Shown here in pieces: positions 6,452 through 14,960 of a stretch of DNA of 59,038 bases. Source of the stretch: Winogradskyella sp. (lineage in GTDB: Bacteria; Bacteroidota; Bacteroidia; Flavobacteriales; Flavobacteriaceae); contig PBLD01000015.1 of NCBI GenBank assembly GCA_002722255.1, positions 1-59,038 on the forward strand, read 5' to 3'. A program made the translations under genes and the position numbers. Under the pieces are notes generated by a model that saw only the letters and a program-made list of their open reading frames with translations, did not search any database and had not been told where the DNA came from. How positions within the stretch are numbered: the stretch's first letter is position 1; each line of letters begins with the position of its first letter.

Positions 6452-6871
6452 TTAGAACATCTCTCTACCAGCAAAGTGAAACGCACCTTCAATAGCAGCG
6501 TTTTCATCACTATCACTACCATGTACAGCGTTTTCACCAATAGAAGCTGCATATAACTTACGGATAGTACCTTCTGCAGCATCCGCAGGATTTGTAGCAC
6601 CAATTAACGTTCTAAAATCTTCAACAGCGTTGTCTTTTTCTAAGATTGCTGCAACAATTGGGCCACGTGTCATATACTCAACTAGTTCACCAAAGAATGG
6701 ACGCTCTTTGTGGATACCATAAAATTCCTCAGCATCTGCCTTAGTCATTTGAGTTAACTTCATTGCTACGATTCTAAATCCTGAAGCTGTAATTTTTTCT
6801 AATATTGCGCCAATGTGTCCTTTTTCAACAGCATCTGGCTTTAACATTGTAAATGTTCTGTTAGTTGCCAT
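6452..6871 (-). CDS. ndk: Nucleoside diphosphate kinase
   Basis: Ndk moves the gamma phosphate from ATP to other (d)NDPs through a phosphohistidine, balancing NTP pools in the cytoplasm. The 139-residue product has the usual family length. It contains the N-terminal FTMLKPDAV (Lys11), the RPFF loop near residue 57, and NAVHGSDS with the active-site His117. The start is the ATG at 6871 giving MATNRTF; an in-frame ATG eight codons further up lies beyond the usual N-terminus and would place the start near the -7 box. The gene stands alone with its own promoter and terminator. Confidence 0.97.
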   Translation of the reverse strand: MATNRTFTMLKPDAVEKGHIGAILEKITASGFRIVAMKLTQMTKADAEEFYGIHKERPFFGELVEYMTRGPIVAAILEKDNAVEDFRTLIGATNPADAAEGTIRKLYAASIGENAVHGSDSDENAAIEGAFHFAGREMF

Positions 6872-6892
6872 GTGTAATTTTTTAATTGGGTG

Positions 6893-6922
6893 CAAAAGTA
6901 ATGCATTTCTTTAATTTATCAA
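6893..6922 (-). promoter_or_regulatory. Bacteroidota-type promoter of ndk
   Basis: On the - strand, TTG (6922-6920) is followed after 19 bases by TACTTTTG (6900-6893), matching the Bacteroidota -33 TTG and -7 TAnnTTTG boxes. The predicted transcript starts about 15 bases before the ATG at 6871, which also argues against the ATG at 6895. Confidence 0.7.
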
Positions 6923-6973
6923 GCCATGCCATAATTAAAGCTTAATGTTTAATGATAAATTAACAAAGTGTCT

Positions 6974-7063
6974 CGTCAGTTCGAGTGATTTTAGTTGCGG
7001 TAGCGCATAAAATTAGTATCGAGAACCTTTTAGATAACAATACTTCGGAATCACTCGAAGTGA
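6974..7063. repeat. CGTCAGTTCGAGTG-type interspersed repeat, short copy A1
   Basis: It begins CGTCAGTTCGAGTG (6974) and ends ATCACTCGAAGTGA (about 7050-7063). It contains TTAGTTGCGGTAGCG and TAGTATCGAGAACC. The terminal 14 bases are nearly inverted repeats. It lies in the 417-base gap between ndk and the MATE gene, which holds only repeats A1 and A2 apart from the ndk promoter. Confidence 0.8.
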
Positions 7064-7090
7064 AGTAAAGCGTAACAATCAAACCTTAAT

Positions 7091-7280
7091 CGTCAGTTCG
7101 AGTGAATTTTAGTTGCGATAGCGAATAAAATTAGTATCGAGAACCTTTTAGATAACAAGACTTCTCGATACAGTACTAGATTTGATTATACTTCTCGATA
7201 CAATCCTTTAAGCTTCGCTTAGGTATCTTCAATCAAAATATATTTTAATTTCGATAATTTCACAATCACTCGAAGTGACG
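7091..7280. repeat. CGTCAGTTCGAGTG-type interspersed repeat, full copy A2
   Basis: The ends are CGTCAGTTCGAGTG (7091) and CACTCGAAGTGACG (to 7280), an inverted pair. The interior has CTTCTCGATACA twice, the TTAAGCTTCGCTTAGG segment and the AATCAAAATATATTTT palindrome. It sits 8 bases beyond the MATE stop codon. No coding or mobility function is visible; the element could fold into a long hairpin. Confidence 0.8.
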
Positions 7281-7288
7281 TTGACTAG

Positions 7289-8668
7289 TTATTCAGCTTG
7301 TTGCGAAATCAACTTCTTCGTCAAAAAATGAAAACGAATAAAGAGCAACAAAGCCGCAGCACTTAAGCCAGCCAATAAGCCTAGCCAAATACCCAAACTA
7401 CCATAAGCATCTTCTTTGCCTAAATAGTAACTAATCGGAAAACCAATCACCCAATACGAAATAAAGGTAATGATGGTCGGAATCTTAACATCTTGCAAAC
7501 CACGAAGTGCACCAAGCGCAATAACTTGCAAACTATCACTAATTTGAAACACTGCCGAAGCCAATAACAAAGTCGCTGCGATTTTAACCACCTCAGCTGT
7601 GTCCATGGCATTAGCAGGATCGTCTAAATCCACATACAACTCCGGTAACGCTTTATGAAGAATCACAAATAGCAACGCAAAAATGACAGCGAAAATAAAC
7701 CCAACAAAAAAGATAGATTCTGCAATGCGTTTTAGGTTTTTATAATCCTTTAGTCCTTTTTGATTACCAACACGCACCATAGCCGCAACACTCAGTCCCA
7801 TAGCCACCATAAAAGTCATGGATGATAAGTTGAGTGCAATCTGATTGGCAGCCTGTGCATTTTTACCTAAAAGACCACTGAGCCAGATGGCTGCAGTAAA
7901 AATAGCCACCTCAAAAAACATCTGCATGGCACTTGGCAACCCTAAGTTGGTGAGCTTTTTTAGAGGTTGTTTACTCAGTTTAAAAAACTTTATATTGGTA
8001 ACATATGCTCTAGATCTGTGACGTTTTGCCAACAACCACCATAAGAAAAACAACATGGCAAAGCGTGACACCAAAGTGCCAACTGCAGCACCAACAATAC
8101 CCATTTGTGGAAACCCAAATTTCCCAAAAATAAGCACATAGTTAATGGCCACGTTTAGAATATTTGCTACTAATGTGGCATACATCGGATATTTAGTTAA
8201 GGACATGCCATCGCTAAACTGCTTAAATGCCTGAAACACGATAAGCGGTACCAAAGAAAAGGCTACCAAATCTAAATACGGAATAGCGAGCTCTACCACT
8301 TCTTCAGGCTGATCCATAACATACATAAGCGGTTTGGCAAGCAACTCTAATAAAAACAGAAGGATACCCAAAACCGTACACAAGAAAAACCCATGCTTAA
8401 AAGCCGATTTCCCTTTCACGAAATTTTGCTCTGTATCTGCTTCTGCTACCAAAGGTGTAATGGCTGTAGAAAAGCCAATACCCAAAGACATGGCAATAAA
8501 AATAAAGCTATTACCCAAAGACACAGCTGCCAATTCTGCCGAGCCCAATTGGCCAACCATCACATTATCTACAAAGCTCACAAAGGTATGCCCAAGCATA
8601 CCTAACATCACTGGTGATGCCAGTTTTAGGTTGTATTGAAATTCCCTGGTGTAGTTACTTAAAACCAT
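7289..8668 (-). CDS. MATE family multidrug/Na+ exporter
   Basis: The product has 459 residues, the usual size for multidrug and toxic compound extrusion proteins, with about 12 hydrophobic segments spread in two halves. The N-terminus (SPVMLGMLGHTFVSFVDNVM, then GQLGSAELAAVSLGNS) is the family's characteristic first helix pair. These inner-membrane antiporters expel cationic drugs or metabolites against Na+ or H+. The substrate cannot be read from the sequence. It stands alone between ndk and a small membrane protein; the repeat pair A1/A2 lies behind it. Confidence 0.93.
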   Translation of the reverse strand: MVLSNYTREFQYNLKLASPVMLGMLGHTFVSFVDNVMVGQLGSAELAAVSLGNSFIFIAMSLGIGFSTAITPLVAEADTEQNFVKGKSAFKHGFFLCTVLGILLFLLELLAKPLMYVMDQPEEVVELAIPYLDLVAFSLVPLIVFQAFKQFSDGMSLTKYPMYATLVANILNVAINYVLIFGKFGFPQMGIVGAAVGTLVSRFAMLFFLWWLLAKRHRSRAYVTNIKFFKLSKQPLKKLTNLGLPSAMQMFFEVAIFTAAIWLSGLLGKNAQAANQIALNLSSMTFMVAMGLSVAAMVRVGNQKGLKDYKNLKRIAESIFFVGFIFAVIFALLFVILHKALPELYVDLDDPANAMDTAEVVKIAATLLLASAVFQISDSLQVIALGALRGLQDVKIPTIITFISYWVIGFPISYYLGKEDAYGSLGIWLGLLAGLSAAALLLFIRFHFLTKKLISQQAE

Positions 8669-8844
8669 ACCGCGAAGGTAGTGGTTTTGGGTTTAGGTTT
8701 GAGGATTATTTATTCTCAAAAAAGAGTTATGCTTATCGATTTGGATATGAGTCCGTTTTAATGACTTATATCAGACAATAAGCGAAGTTCGTTGTTTTAA
8801 GTCGATAAGTCAATACGTAACCTTACGTATTTTTCAACACAATT

Positions 8845-9339
8845 TTATTGTGTATTCTGTCTACTTGTTACGTTTAAAACGAGAGATTTCCATATTACTG
8901 CTAAGCCTAAAACAAGAAAAAAGAGTCCACTCATTAAAAAAGTAGACTTAATACTTTCACCAAGTAGTTGGCTGAAATATTCTATCTTCCAAATAAAATA
9001 GGGTGACACAAAAAACAAGGTACGTGTAAAAATCAATGTCAATATTAAGACTACTACATTATTTACAATACCAACTTTATATATTCTGTTTAAAACTAGA
9101 ACTAAAGCTATGATAGAGATCGCAATAATTAACTTACTATACAAATCGTTTGTTAAAAACTCACCCAAACGTGCTTCTATAATAGTTTGATAAGTATTAG
9201 TTGATTTACCTAAAAGTGCGTCCCATTCTTCCGCATTGTAGGCTACATACAACCTATATATTCCTGTAAATACAAACTGTAATCCAAAACATTGCAAAAG
9301 GATTAAGACAAAATCAAATTTGCCTAATAGTTTACCCAT
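8845..9339 (-). CDS. Small membrane protein of unknown function
   Basis: The product has 164 residues with four hydrophobic segments (about residues 9-30, 68-85, 90-110 and 130-152), so it is probably an inner-membrane protein. Between the first and second segments is a polar region with a Trp-Asp-Ala and Thr-rich part. No family is recognised. It lies 20 bases downstream of the nitronate monooxygenase gene on the same strand and is probably transcribed with it, but nothing in the sequence links the two functions. Confidence 0.72.
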   Translation of the reverse strand: MGKLLGKFDFVLILLQCFGLQFVFTGIYRLYVAYNAEEWDALLGKSTNTYQTIIEARLGEFLTNDLYSKLIIAISIIALVLVLNRIYKVGIVNNVVVLILTLIFTRTLFFVSPYFIWKIEYFSQLLGESIKSTFLMSGLFFLVLGLAVIWKSLVLNVTSRQNTQ

Positions 9340-9359
9340 GAGACATTGTAATTATTAAA

Positions 9360-10301
9360 TTAAAACGATGAAACCTGTTTCTTAGCTTCCTCAAACTCAG
9401 TCACCATGTCGTTTACAATCTCGGCAACAGGCTTGATATCGTGGATTAGACCTGCGATTTGCCCAATTTCTAGTTCACCATCGTCTAAATCACCTTCAAA
9501 CATACCACGTTTGGCTCTGGCACGTCCTAAAAGTTCTTTAAGCTGCTCTGGTGTTGGTGCAGTTTTATACAACTCTTGTAGATCGTTAAAGAATTTGTTT
9601 TTCACCAATCTTACAGGTGCGAGTTCTTTTAAGGTCAATTGTGTATCGCCCTCTTTAGCATCTACCACAACCTGTTTAAAATCTTGATGTGCTGAAGACT
9701 CTTTACTCGCCACAAAACGACTACCAACCTGTACTCCATCGGCACCCAAAACCATACAAGCTAACATGGCTTTTCCGGTGGCGATACCTCCTGCGGCAAT
9801 TAACGGAATCTCTAACTGTTCTTTTACCATTGGGATTAAAGTGAGCGTCGTAGTTTCGTCTCTACCATTGTGTCCTCCTGCTTCAAAACCTTCAGCAACC
9901 ACAGCATCAACTCCTGCGTCTTGCGCTTTGAGTGCAAACTTTACACTACTCACCACATGTACCACAGTAATGCCACGCTCTTGTAACCAGCTGGTCCATG
10001 TTTTCGGATTTCCGGCAGAGGTGAATACAATCTTTACTCCTTCTTCAACAATAATATCCATAATTTCTTCAATGTTTGGATATAGCATAGGCACGTTCAC
10101 TCCAAAAGGTTTGTCGGTTGCAGCTTTACATTTTTGGATATGCTCGCGTAACACATCTGGATACATAGAACCTGCTCCTATTAAGCCTAAAATGCCAGCA
10201 TTACTTGCTGCTGAGGCAAGTCGCCAACCGCTGTTCCAGATCATGCCTGCTTGTACGATTGGGTATTGTATATTGAATAATTCTGTGATTCTGTTTGCCA
10301 T
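9360..10301 (-). CDS. Nitronate monooxygenase family (FMN-binding TIM barrel)
   Basis: The 313-residue product matches the nitronate monooxygenase/FabK-like family, which uses FMN to oxidise alkyl nitronates. Visible signatures are YPIVQAGMIW at the N-terminus, the EGFEAGGHNGRDE segment near residue 140, and AAGGIATGKAM with GADGVQVGSRF for the phosphate of FMN (about residues 170-200). The protein is cytoplasmic. Enoyl-ACP reductase FabK is a close relative, so the exact reaction is not certain; the GGHNGR motif favours the nitronate branch. The small membrane gene follows 20 bases downstream. Confidence 0.85.
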   Translation of the reverse strand: MANRITELFNIQYPIVQAGMIWNSGWRLASAASNAGILGLIGAGSMYPDVLREHIQKCKAATDKPFGVNVPMLYPNIEEIMDIIVEEGVKIVFTSAGNPKTWTSWLQERGITVVHVVSSVKFALKAQDAGVDAVVAEGFEAGGHNGRDETTTLTLIPMVKEQLEIPLIAAGGIATGKAMLACMVLGADGVQVGSRFVASKESSAHQDFKQVVVDAKEGDTQLTLKELAPVRLVKNKFFNDLQELYKTAPTPEQLKELLGRARAKRGMFEGDLDDGELEIGQIAGLIHDIKPVAEIVNDMVTEFEEAKKQVSSF

Positions 10302-10369
10302 TATTGATGATTTATTTTTAAGATGCTTCGACTGCGCTCAGCATGACAATGAATTGTTTTGATAAAATT

Positions 10370-10497
10370 CGTCAATTCGAGTGAATTTCACGAATGGAAA
10401 TGAGTGAAATTTGTATCGAGAATAAGAATTTAACTACTATTAGTTCTCGATACATTTTTAATCTCATTTCAATCGATTAAAAACACTCGAACTGACG
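10370..10497. repeat. CGTCAGTTCGAGTG-type repeat, copy B1
   Basis: The element runs from CGTCAATTCGAGTG (10370) to CACTCGAACTGACG (10497), a near-perfect terminal inverted repeat. The arms GAATTTCACGAATGG...TTCTCGATACATTTTTAATC recur in C1. With B2 it fills the 358-base gap between the nitronate monooxygenase start and the protease stop. An unrelated short repeat with CTTCGACTGCGCTCAGCATG lies just before it (10326-10345). Confidence 0.8.
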
Positions 10498-10522
10498 TAA
10501 CAATTAAAAATTAAACCTAGTC

Positions 10523-10651
10523 CGTCAGTTCGAGTGAATTTTAGTTGCGATAGCGAATAAAATTTGTACTTCGACAAGCTCAGCAGAACTATCGAGAACT
10601 ATTTCGATTGCAAACTCTTGATACGATAATTTCAGAATCACTAGAAGTGAC
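10523..10651. repeat. CGTCAGTTCGAGTG-type repeat, copy B2, with foreign insert
   Basis: It starts CGTCAGTTCGAGTG (10523) and ends CACTAGAAGTGACA (to 10651). Inside, between AATTTGTA and TATCGAGAAC, it carries CTTCGACAAGCTCAGCAG (about 10569-10586), a segment absent from other copies and related to the CTTCGACTGCGCTCAGCATG element at 10326. The copy thus looks like one repeat type placed within another. Confidence 0.72.
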
Positions 10652-10659
10652 ACTCGATT

Positions 10660-12270
10660 CTATTCCTTAATAAACTTCAATGTTTTGGATTGATGTTGTG
10701 TAGAAACTTTCATCATGTAAATTCCAGATGATAAATTCGCCACGTTAATATTAGAAACATTCTGGCCTAACTTCACTGTTCTCACTTCCTGACCTAATGA
10801 AGTGTAAATGGTAATGTTTAGATTGTTAGTTTCAACAGGTATATTAAATTTTAATTCATCTTTCACAGGATTCGGATAAACGCTAAAACTGTTGAAAGCC
10901 TCCTCTTCTACTCCTAAAGTTCTTGCCAATGCTAGATCTGGAATACCATACCCTAAAAAATCATCTGGCATTGTGTATTGCGAAGCCGATTGCCTTACAT
11001 AATCCATCACCTCTGTTGGTGACAATTCTGGTACAGCTTGCCATAACGAAGCAATACCACCACATAAAATAGGTCCACTCAACGATGTTCCATTGTTTTG
11101 GGTAATGACATCATTTTCACTAACCACATAAGCAGCTCCACCACGAGCAACAACGTCTGGTTTTTGATAACCGACTTGTGCAGCACTACCTTGAGAACTA
11201 AATGCCACATAATCTCCATTTGCATCTACCGCTCCAACAGCTAACACATCTGGAGAATCCGCTGGTGCACTTATAGTTTGCCAAGTTGTGGCACCAGAAT
11301 TTCCAGCACTCACAACCACTAAAATCCCCTTTTCCCCAGCAATAGTTGCTCCTTTGGTAATAAATGCGGTTTGACCATTCATATCTGCAGGTGTATAATT
11401 GTAATTCGGATTATCATATTCCGTATAACCCAAAGAGGTATTAATTAAATCGACACCCAAACTATCTGCACGTTCGGCGGCTTCTACCCAATAACTTTCT
11501 TCTACTGGATTTTCGCCAGTAGCATCTTCGGTAATAAACAAATAATACGATGCATCTGGAGCTGTTCCCACAAATTCATCCTGAACAAATGCTGCCATAG
11601 TACTCAATACACGTGTACCATGAGAACTGGCAACATTATCATAAACCGCATCTGTTCGGTTTACAAAATCGTAGCCGTCTAGCAAATCTCCATTATCTCG
11701 TAAACGTTGAAAAGCTGACATGGTATTAACGTTTGGAAAACCAGCATCTAAAACAGCAACGGTAATACCTTCACCTGTATAATCTGCCAAATGCAAATCG
11801 TCCACATTAATCATCTCTACCTGATTTTGAGTGTCTCCATAAGTAAACACAATGCTCTCGTCTTCAATATTTAATTTATCCTGATGTGCTGCTGAACGTG
11901 AACCTAAATCCAATCCATTATCGGCAAAGTCGATATTATCTACAAAACTTAGATTTAGTAATGCTGAAATATCGGTTTCTGTTCCTCTGACGTGTACAGC
12001 ATTAAACCATTTAGATTTTGCCATAACTGTAATGCCTGTTTGACTTTTAAGCGCTGTAATGTAAGGCTCATGTACTGGCACATCTCTGGCATCGATGGCA
12101 ATGCCATGATTTTGTTTTCTATCTAACGCTTTTTGAGTAAGTATGGATATTGGATTTGCTAAAGCTGTAGCTTCATTAGGTTTGTCGGTAAGATAAACCC
12201 AAGCATCTTCTTGTGCATAGCTTTTTATTGTGATGAGGAACAATAAAAGCAATGGTAATGTTCTATTCAT
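10660..12270 (-). CDS. Subtilisin-like S8 serine protease with T9SS sorting domain
   Basis: The 536-residue product is a secreted protease. The signal peptide ends at about residue 19 (SYAQ). The catalytic triad is visible: Asp175 in VAVLDAGFPN, His217 in SSHGTRV, Ser396 in NNGTSLSGP, with oxyanion Asn324 in SAGNSGA. The C-terminal 75 residues (SVYPNPVKDELKF, SLGQEVRT, SSGIYMMKV) form a type A sorting domain recognised by the type IX secretion system, so the enzyme is exported to the surface or medium. It has its own gap on both sides, each filled with interspersed repeats. Substrate unknown. Confidence 0.94.
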   Translation of the reverse strand: MNRTLPLLLLFLITIKSYAQEDAWVYLTDKPNEATALANPISILTQKALDRKQNHGIAIDARDVPVHEPYITALKSQTGITVMAKSKWFNAVHVRGTETDISALLNLSFVDNIDFADNGLDLGSRSAAHQDKLNIEDESIVFTYGDTQNQVEMINVDDLHLADYTGEGITVAVLDAGFPNVNTMSAFQRLRDNGDLLDGYDFVNRTDAVYDNVASSHGTRVLSTMAAFVQDEFVGTAPDASYYLFITEDATGENPVEESYWVEAAERADSLGVDLINTSLGYTEYDNPNYNYTPADMNGQTAFITKGATIAGEKGILVVVSAGNSGATTWQTISAPADSPDVLAVGAVDANGDYVAFSSQGSAAQVGYQKPDVVARGGAAYVVSENDVITQNNGTSLSGPILCGGIASLWQAVPELSPTEVMDYVRQSASQYTMPDDFLGYGIPDLALARTLGVEEEAFNSFSVYPNPVKDELKFNIPVETNNLNITIYTSLGQEVRTVKLGQNVSNINVANLSSGIYMMKVSTQHQSKTLKFIKE

Positions 12271-12420
12271 AGCTTTTTCTTTTATTGCAAGTTAAGGATT
12301 TGTTGGGAATTTTTAGAGTGTTCTTGATGCATCTAGAAGATTGCTGTCCGGACACTCGAACTGATAAAGTGTATATATACTTGTCTTTTTGAACTTGATT
12401 CAGAATCTAAAACAAAAAAG

Positions 12421-12476
12421 GGTTTTCGATACATTTTTAATCTCATTGCAATCGATTAAAAGCACTCGAACTGACG
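12421..12476. repeat. CGTCAGTTCGAGTG-type repeat, right half only, copy C1
   Basis: TTTTCGATACATTTTTAATC through AATCGATTAAAAGCACTCGAACTGACG (to 12476, read in parts) equals the right half of B1. A further isolated end, GACACTCGAACTGAT, is at about 12351-12365. The 432-base gap between the protease start and mnmA holds these fragments, copy C2 and a short hairpin; I see no gene in it. Confidence 0.7.
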
Positions 12477-12500
12477 TAATATATTAAAATGAAACTCAAT

Positions 12501-12654
12501 CGTCAGTTCGAGTGATTTGTGAGTGCGCGAGCAAATCGTATCGAGAACTATTCTCATATCAAAACTTCTCGATACAATTCTTTAAGCCTCGCTTAGGTAT
12601 CTTCAATCAAAATATATTTTGATTTCGATAATCTCAGAATCACTCGAAGTGACG
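12501..12654. repeat. CGTCAGTTCGAGTG-type repeat, full copy C2
   Basis: The ends are CGTCAGTTCGAGTG (12501) and CACTCGAAGTGACG (to 12654). The interior contains CTTCTCGATACAATTC, then TTAAGCCTCGCTTAGG, and a perfect 18-bp palindrome ATCAAAATATATTTTGAT (12606-12623). It closely matches copy E at 32492. Confidence 0.85.
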
Positions 12655-12678
12655 ATTCAACACAATTATTTATGAGAG

Positions 12679-12698
12679 ATTCCTGCTTTCGCAGGAAT
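12679..12698. repeat. TTCCTGC hairpin directly behind mnmA
   Basis: ATTCCTGC (12679-12686), loop TTTC, GCAGGAAT (12691-12698): a perfect 8-bp stem ending four bases from the mnmA stop codon. The same hairpin ends the exonuclease gene (43407) and the E2 gene (45385). It lacks a strong T-run, so it may protect a 3' end instead of ending transcription. Confidence 0.8.
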
Positions 12699-12702
12699 AT
12701 TA

Positions 12703-13890
12703 TTAAGAAATAACTCCTGAACCTAACAACTCATCGTCGTTGTACCAAGCCACAAACTGACCTTCGGTAATAGCAGATTGTTTGTTTTGGAATTCCACGT
12801 ATAATCCTGAAGCAACTTTATGAAGTGTTGCTTTTTCTAAAGGTTGTCTGTAACGTATTCTTGCCATCACATCCATAGTTTCACCTTCATTTAAGGCTAA
12901 ATCCTCACGGATCCAATGCAATTCATCATTAGACACAAATAACACATTACGAAGTAAACCAGGATGATTTTTACCTTGACCTGTGTAAATCACGTTTTCT
13001 TCAACATCAGTTTCAATGACAAATAATGGTTCTTTTGTACCTCCAACTGCTAAGCCTTTTCTCTGCCCTTTGGTAAAATAATGTGCACCTTGATGCTTGC
13101 CTACTACTTTTCCGTCAGATAAAGCGTACTCTGGTTTTTTAGCTAAAAATGCCAATTCATTTTCTTTTGAAGTAAACTCTGGTTGCTCTTGGTTATAAAC
13201 TTCAAGGGAATCTTCTACCTCAACTATGACTCCTTCTTTTGGCTTTAATTGTTGTTGTAAAAAGTCTGGAAGTCTTACTTTACCAATAAAACATAAGCCT
13301 TGTGAATCCTTTTTCTCAGCTGTAATTAAATCTTGAGCCTTGGCAATCTCTCTAACCTCAGGCTTGGTTAATTCACCTATTGGGAACAACGCTTTTGCCA
13401 ATTGATCTTGCGACAACTGACACAAAAAGTAAGACTGATCTTTGTTGTTATCTTTTCCAGCTAAAAGCTGATTAATTTCTTTTCCGTCTTTTTCGATTGT
13501 AGATTTACGACAATAGTGTCCTGTAGCCACGTAATCTGCGCCTAAGTCCATAGCAATGTCCATAAAGACATCGAACTTAATTTCGCGATTACATAACACA
13601 TCAGGATTTGGTGTGCGTCCTTTTTCGTATTCGTTGAACATATAGTCTACAATACGCTCTTTATACTGCACGCTTAAATCTACCGTTTGAAACGGAATAC
13701 CTAATTTGTCCGCTACCAACATCGCATCGTTGCTATCTTCTAACCAAGGACATTCATCTGAAATGGTTACAGAATCATCGTGCCAGTTTTTCATAAACAA
13801 GCCAATAACTTCGTAGCCTTGCTCTTTTAAAAGATAGGCTGCAACGCTAGAATCTACACCACCTGAAAGTCCTACTATAACTCGTTTCAT
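12703..13890 (-). CDS. mnmA: tRNA-specific 2-thiouridylase MnmA
   Basis: MnmA adds sulfur to U34 of the Lys, Glu and Gln tRNAs, using ATP to adenylate the base. The 395-residue product has the PP-loop [12 protein letters not shown] (residues 7-18), the nucleophile Cys100 in PDVLCNRE and the persulfide Cys200 in SQGLCFIGK, and the C-terminal beta-barrel typical of the family ([12 protein letters not shown]). The length is normal for Bacteroidota. It is a single gene. Both ends are flanked by TTCCTGC hairpins: one four bases after the stop and one six bases upstream of the ATG, inside the 5' leader. Confidence 0.97.
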   Translation of the reverse strand: MKRVIVGLSGGVDSSVAAYLLKEQGYEVIGLFMKNWHDDSVTISDECPWLEDSNDAMLVADKLGIPFQTVDLSVQYKERIVDYMFNEYEKGRTPNPDVLCNREIKFDVFMDIAMDLGADYVATGHYCRKSTIEKDGKEINQLLAGKDNNKDQSYFLCQLSQDQLAKALFPIGELTKPEVREIAKAQDLITAEKKDSQGLCFIGKVRLPDFLQQQLKPKEGVIVEVEDSLEVYNQEQPEFTSKENELAFLAKKPEYALSDGKVVGKHQGAHYFTKGQRKGLAVGGTKEPLFVIETDVEENVIYTGQGKNHPGLLRNVLFVSNDELHWIREDLALNEGETMDVMARIRYRQPLEKATLHKVASGLYVEFQNKQSAITEGQFVAWYNDDELLGSGVIS

Positions 13891-13896
13891 ATCAAC

Positions 13897-13914
13897 TTCC
13901 TGCGCAGGCAGGAA
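13897..13914. repeat. TTCCTGC hairpin just upstream of mnmA start
   Basis: TTCCTGC (13897-13903), loop GCAG, GCAGGAA (13908-13914), a perfect 7-bp stem, six bases from the mnmA ATG. The identical hairpin lies directly before the exonuclease ATG at 44210. Its position over the translation start region could affect initiation; that is inference. Confidence 0.75.
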
Positions 13915-14000
13915 TCTCTTTAATTAATTTATTTATTCACACTTCAGTAACAGTAATCCCAAGGATGGGAATTGTGTCAAGAATCTTCTATAACTCAAAA

Positions 14001-14048
14001 ACTTCTCGATACAAAATTCCATAAAATTGAATTTTACTCGAAGTGACG
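14001..14048. repeat. CGTCAGTTCGAGTG-type repeat, right-half remnant D
   Basis: ACTTCTCGATACA (14001-14013) and TTTACTCGAAGTGACG (to 14048) match the right half of A2 and C2, with a shorter interior. The left half is not recognisable. It sits in the 293-base gap between mnmA and the YwqK-like gene. Confidence 0.65.
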
Positions 14049-14126
14049 GAATGAATAAAAATTTATAAACTTAATTTTAGTCTCTCACTATATTGTCTGA
14101 AAAACTTCGGCAAAATTACAAATAAA

Positions 14127-14153
14127 AATAGCAATCTAAAGTAGACTGCTATT
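14127..14153 (-). terminator. Terminator of the YwqK-like gene
   Basis: The hairpin AATAGCA (14127-14133) with TGCTATT (14147-14153), and inner pairing of TCTA with TAGA, is followed on the - strand by TTTTATTTG. It lies 30 bases beyond the stop codon at 14184. Confidence 0.7.
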
Positions 14154-14183
14154 CCTAAAAACTATCTTATTAATAGTTGAAAT

Positions 14184-14894
14184 CTATTTATACTTTTTAA
14201 TGACTTTATTGTTGGTATGGTCTATTTCTTTTTTGAGTTTTCCGGATTCGTAATACTTCCAAATACCTGATTTTAAATCTTTAGTATATTCACCTTCGGA
14301 AACTTTATTTCCATTAGCATCATAATTAATGGTCTTGCCATTGCGTTCACCATTTTTATATTCCGATTCTCTTAAAAGTAAATTACCTTCAGTAAACCAT
14401 TTGCAATGACCTTCTAATTTACCATTAGTATAGTAAGTCTCTTCTGCCACCAAACCGTTTTCATAAAATACGGTTCTAGCTCCATCTAGTTCTCCATTGT
14501 CATTATAATTTTCTACGATCATTTTGGCTGAAGAATCTTTGTGATAAAACACCCACTGCCCAATGTAACGCTTACCATTCATTTTGCCTTCGCTAATAAT
14601 CTTCCCCTTAGAAGTAAAGAATTTCACATCAGACAAACTGTCTTTTAGATTAAAAACCTTTGTAGCGCTTAGTACGCTTTTACCCTTAGAAAGGGTGTAA
14701 TACTTAAAAGTATCAACTTCTTTACCATGAACAAATTGACCCTCGTAACGTTTTTGATCAGTCTTATGGTAGTTTTTTGTCCATATACCGTGACGTTTGC
14801 CATTTTTATCAAATTGATTTACTGGGTTTTGCGCATACGCTATTGTTAAAATAATTGTAAAAATATAACTGAAATAAACTTTTTGTTTAATCAT
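14184..14894 (-). CDS. Secreted YwqK-like (MORN-type repeat) protein
   Basis: The product has 236 residues. A signal peptide ends at about AYAQ (residue 22). The rest consists of repeated beta-hairpin units of the pattern G-x-x-x-G-x-W/Y-x-x-Y/F, for example KRHGIWTKNY, GELDGARTVFY, GKLEGHCKWF and DLKSGIWKYY. This is the repeat of the MORN/YwqK family. Databases often call relatives YwqK-type antitoxins, but the signal peptide and the lack of a toxin neighbour argue against that role here. Probably a periplasmic or surface protein. It is transcribed away from the fasciclin gene. Confidence 0.8.
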   Translation of the reverse strand: MIKQKVYFSYIFTIILTIAYAQNPVNQFDKNGKRHGIWTKNYHKTDQKRYEGQFVHGKEVDTFKYYTLSKGKSVLSATKVFNLKDSLSDVKFFTSKGKIISEGKMNGKRYIGQWVFYHKDSSAKMIVENYNDNGELDGARTVFYENGLVAEETYYTNGKLEGHCKWFTEGNLLLRESEYKNGERNGKTINYDANGNKVSEGEYTKDLKSGIWKYYESGKLKKEIDHTNNKVIKKYK

Positions 14895-14960
14895 TTTGTA
14901 AATTCGTTAAACAAACTAACCAAGTTTGTGTAATGTTGAACAATTTAAAAACTCAAAAAA

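Noticed and set aside
14184..14894. YwqK-type antitoxin of a toxin-antitoxin pair
   Set aside because: It has a signal peptide and no neighbouring toxin-like gene; the similarity is to the repeat only.
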